This document shows, piece after piece, positions 22,255 through 22,520 of a stretch of 22,520 nt of DNA. Source of the stretch: a virus; IMG/VR virus record IMGVR_UViG_3300023108_001485, positions 1-22,520 of that record; one strand, given 5' to 3'. The notes beneath the pieces are model-generated. The model saw nothing but the letters and a program-made list of their open reading frames with translations. It did not search any database and was not told where the DNA came from. Position 1 is the stretch's first letter. Every line of letters begins with the position of its first letter. The translations under genes and the position numbers were made by a program.

Positions 22255-22520
22255 ATGGAAGTTCATAGATATGTAAATCTTCCTTTTGAAATACAGTGGC
22301 CCGATAATGACTTGTTTACGTTTGATACTAACAACAAGGCATTTCAAAATGTTATTTTTGAAGACAAGGACTGGAAACCAAAAAATGAGCAACTTATAGA
22401 TTTTTTAAACAATATAGGTATTGATATTATACACGTAGAAAGTTTTTTTACTCATAGAAATCATCACGGTGCTTTACACACTGACTATTCTTGGTTATCA
22501 AATCATACAAAGTTGAATGT
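22255..22520 (+). CDS. Tandem 2OG-oxygenase-like paralogue (partial, cut by window end)
   Basis: The first 88 residues are present. They start MEVHRYVNLPFEIQWP and align with the preceding protein (YHRYINLPFEIKKP), and then show an H-x-D motif at 75-77 (ALHTDYSW) in the same place as H78-D80 of the neighbour. AGGAG (22244-22248) lies 6 bases upstream of the ATG. This is a tandem duplication with clear divergence. The distal His and Arg lie beyond the window. Confidence 0.8.
   Translation, partial: MEVHRYVNLPFEIQWPDNDLFTFDTNNKAFQNVIFEDKDWKPKNEQLIDFLNNIGIDIIHVESFFTHRNHHGALHTDYSWLSNHTKLN

Noticed and set aside
1-22520. tRNA genes, CRISPR arrays, insertion sequences, integrase or attachment sites
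   Set aside because: None seen. The longest gap (4483-4608) is a promoter and leader, and there is no stretch over 300 bases without a gene.

Overview
The window is a piece of a T4-like (tailed, myovirus-type) bacteriophage genome. It is AT-rich and tightly packed, with many genes overlapping by 4 to 14 bases. The identification rests on five core T4-type genes recognised by motif: the large terminase gp17, the ssDNA-binding protein gp32, UvsX (RecA-like), UvsY and the helicase UvsW. The accessory genes (sulfotransferases, 2-oxoglutarate-oxygenase-like proteins, many glycan enzymes) resemble what marine T4-like phages carry. The sequence does not settle the host, and no photosynthesis or tRNA gene is present.

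Layout. (1) Positions 1-4482: packaging and virion region, with an acidic protein carrying a Cys/His cluster, gp17, and a 599-aa protein with a calcium-loop-like motif. (2) Positions 4483-7429: DNA recombination and replication operon, with a sigma70-type promoter, gp32, a UUCG hairpin, uvsX, a 74-aa gene and uvsY. (3) Positions 7416-18547: an 11-kb island of surface-glycan genes. It holds a UDP-sugar SDR enzyme, a UDP-glucose dehydrogenase-like protein lacking its C-terminal domain, a cytidylyltransferase-cupin fusion, three glycosyltransferases of known fold (GT8-like, GT25, DxD type), three methyltransferases, two sulfotransferase-like proteins, and four paralogues of a GT-B-like family with HP and Y-x-S motifs. 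Part of the island (14368-17663) lies on the other strand. (4) Positions 18530-22520: a second sigma70-type promoter, an unrecognised 378-aa gene, uvsW, a small unknown gene, and two tandem 2OG-oxygenase-like paralogues, the last cut by the window end.

How it works together. The core genes package, protect and recombine phage DNA. The island could make activated sugars and transfer, methylate and sulfate them, most plausibly to change the host envelope glycan or decorate the virion; that is inference. T4 carries uvsY and uvsW close together, so the island looks like an insertion between them.

The regulatory signals form a pattern. Two TTGACA-N17 sigma70-type promoters start the two replication blocks. 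T4-late-like TAAATA boxes precede gp17, the 599-aa gene, the cytidylyltransferase and both divergent gene pairs of the island. Where such a promoter sits against the start codon, the Shine-Dalgarno sequence is absent. Where room for a leader exists, a Shine-Dalgarno is present. A perfect terminator-like hairpin lies inside the uvsY coding sequence.
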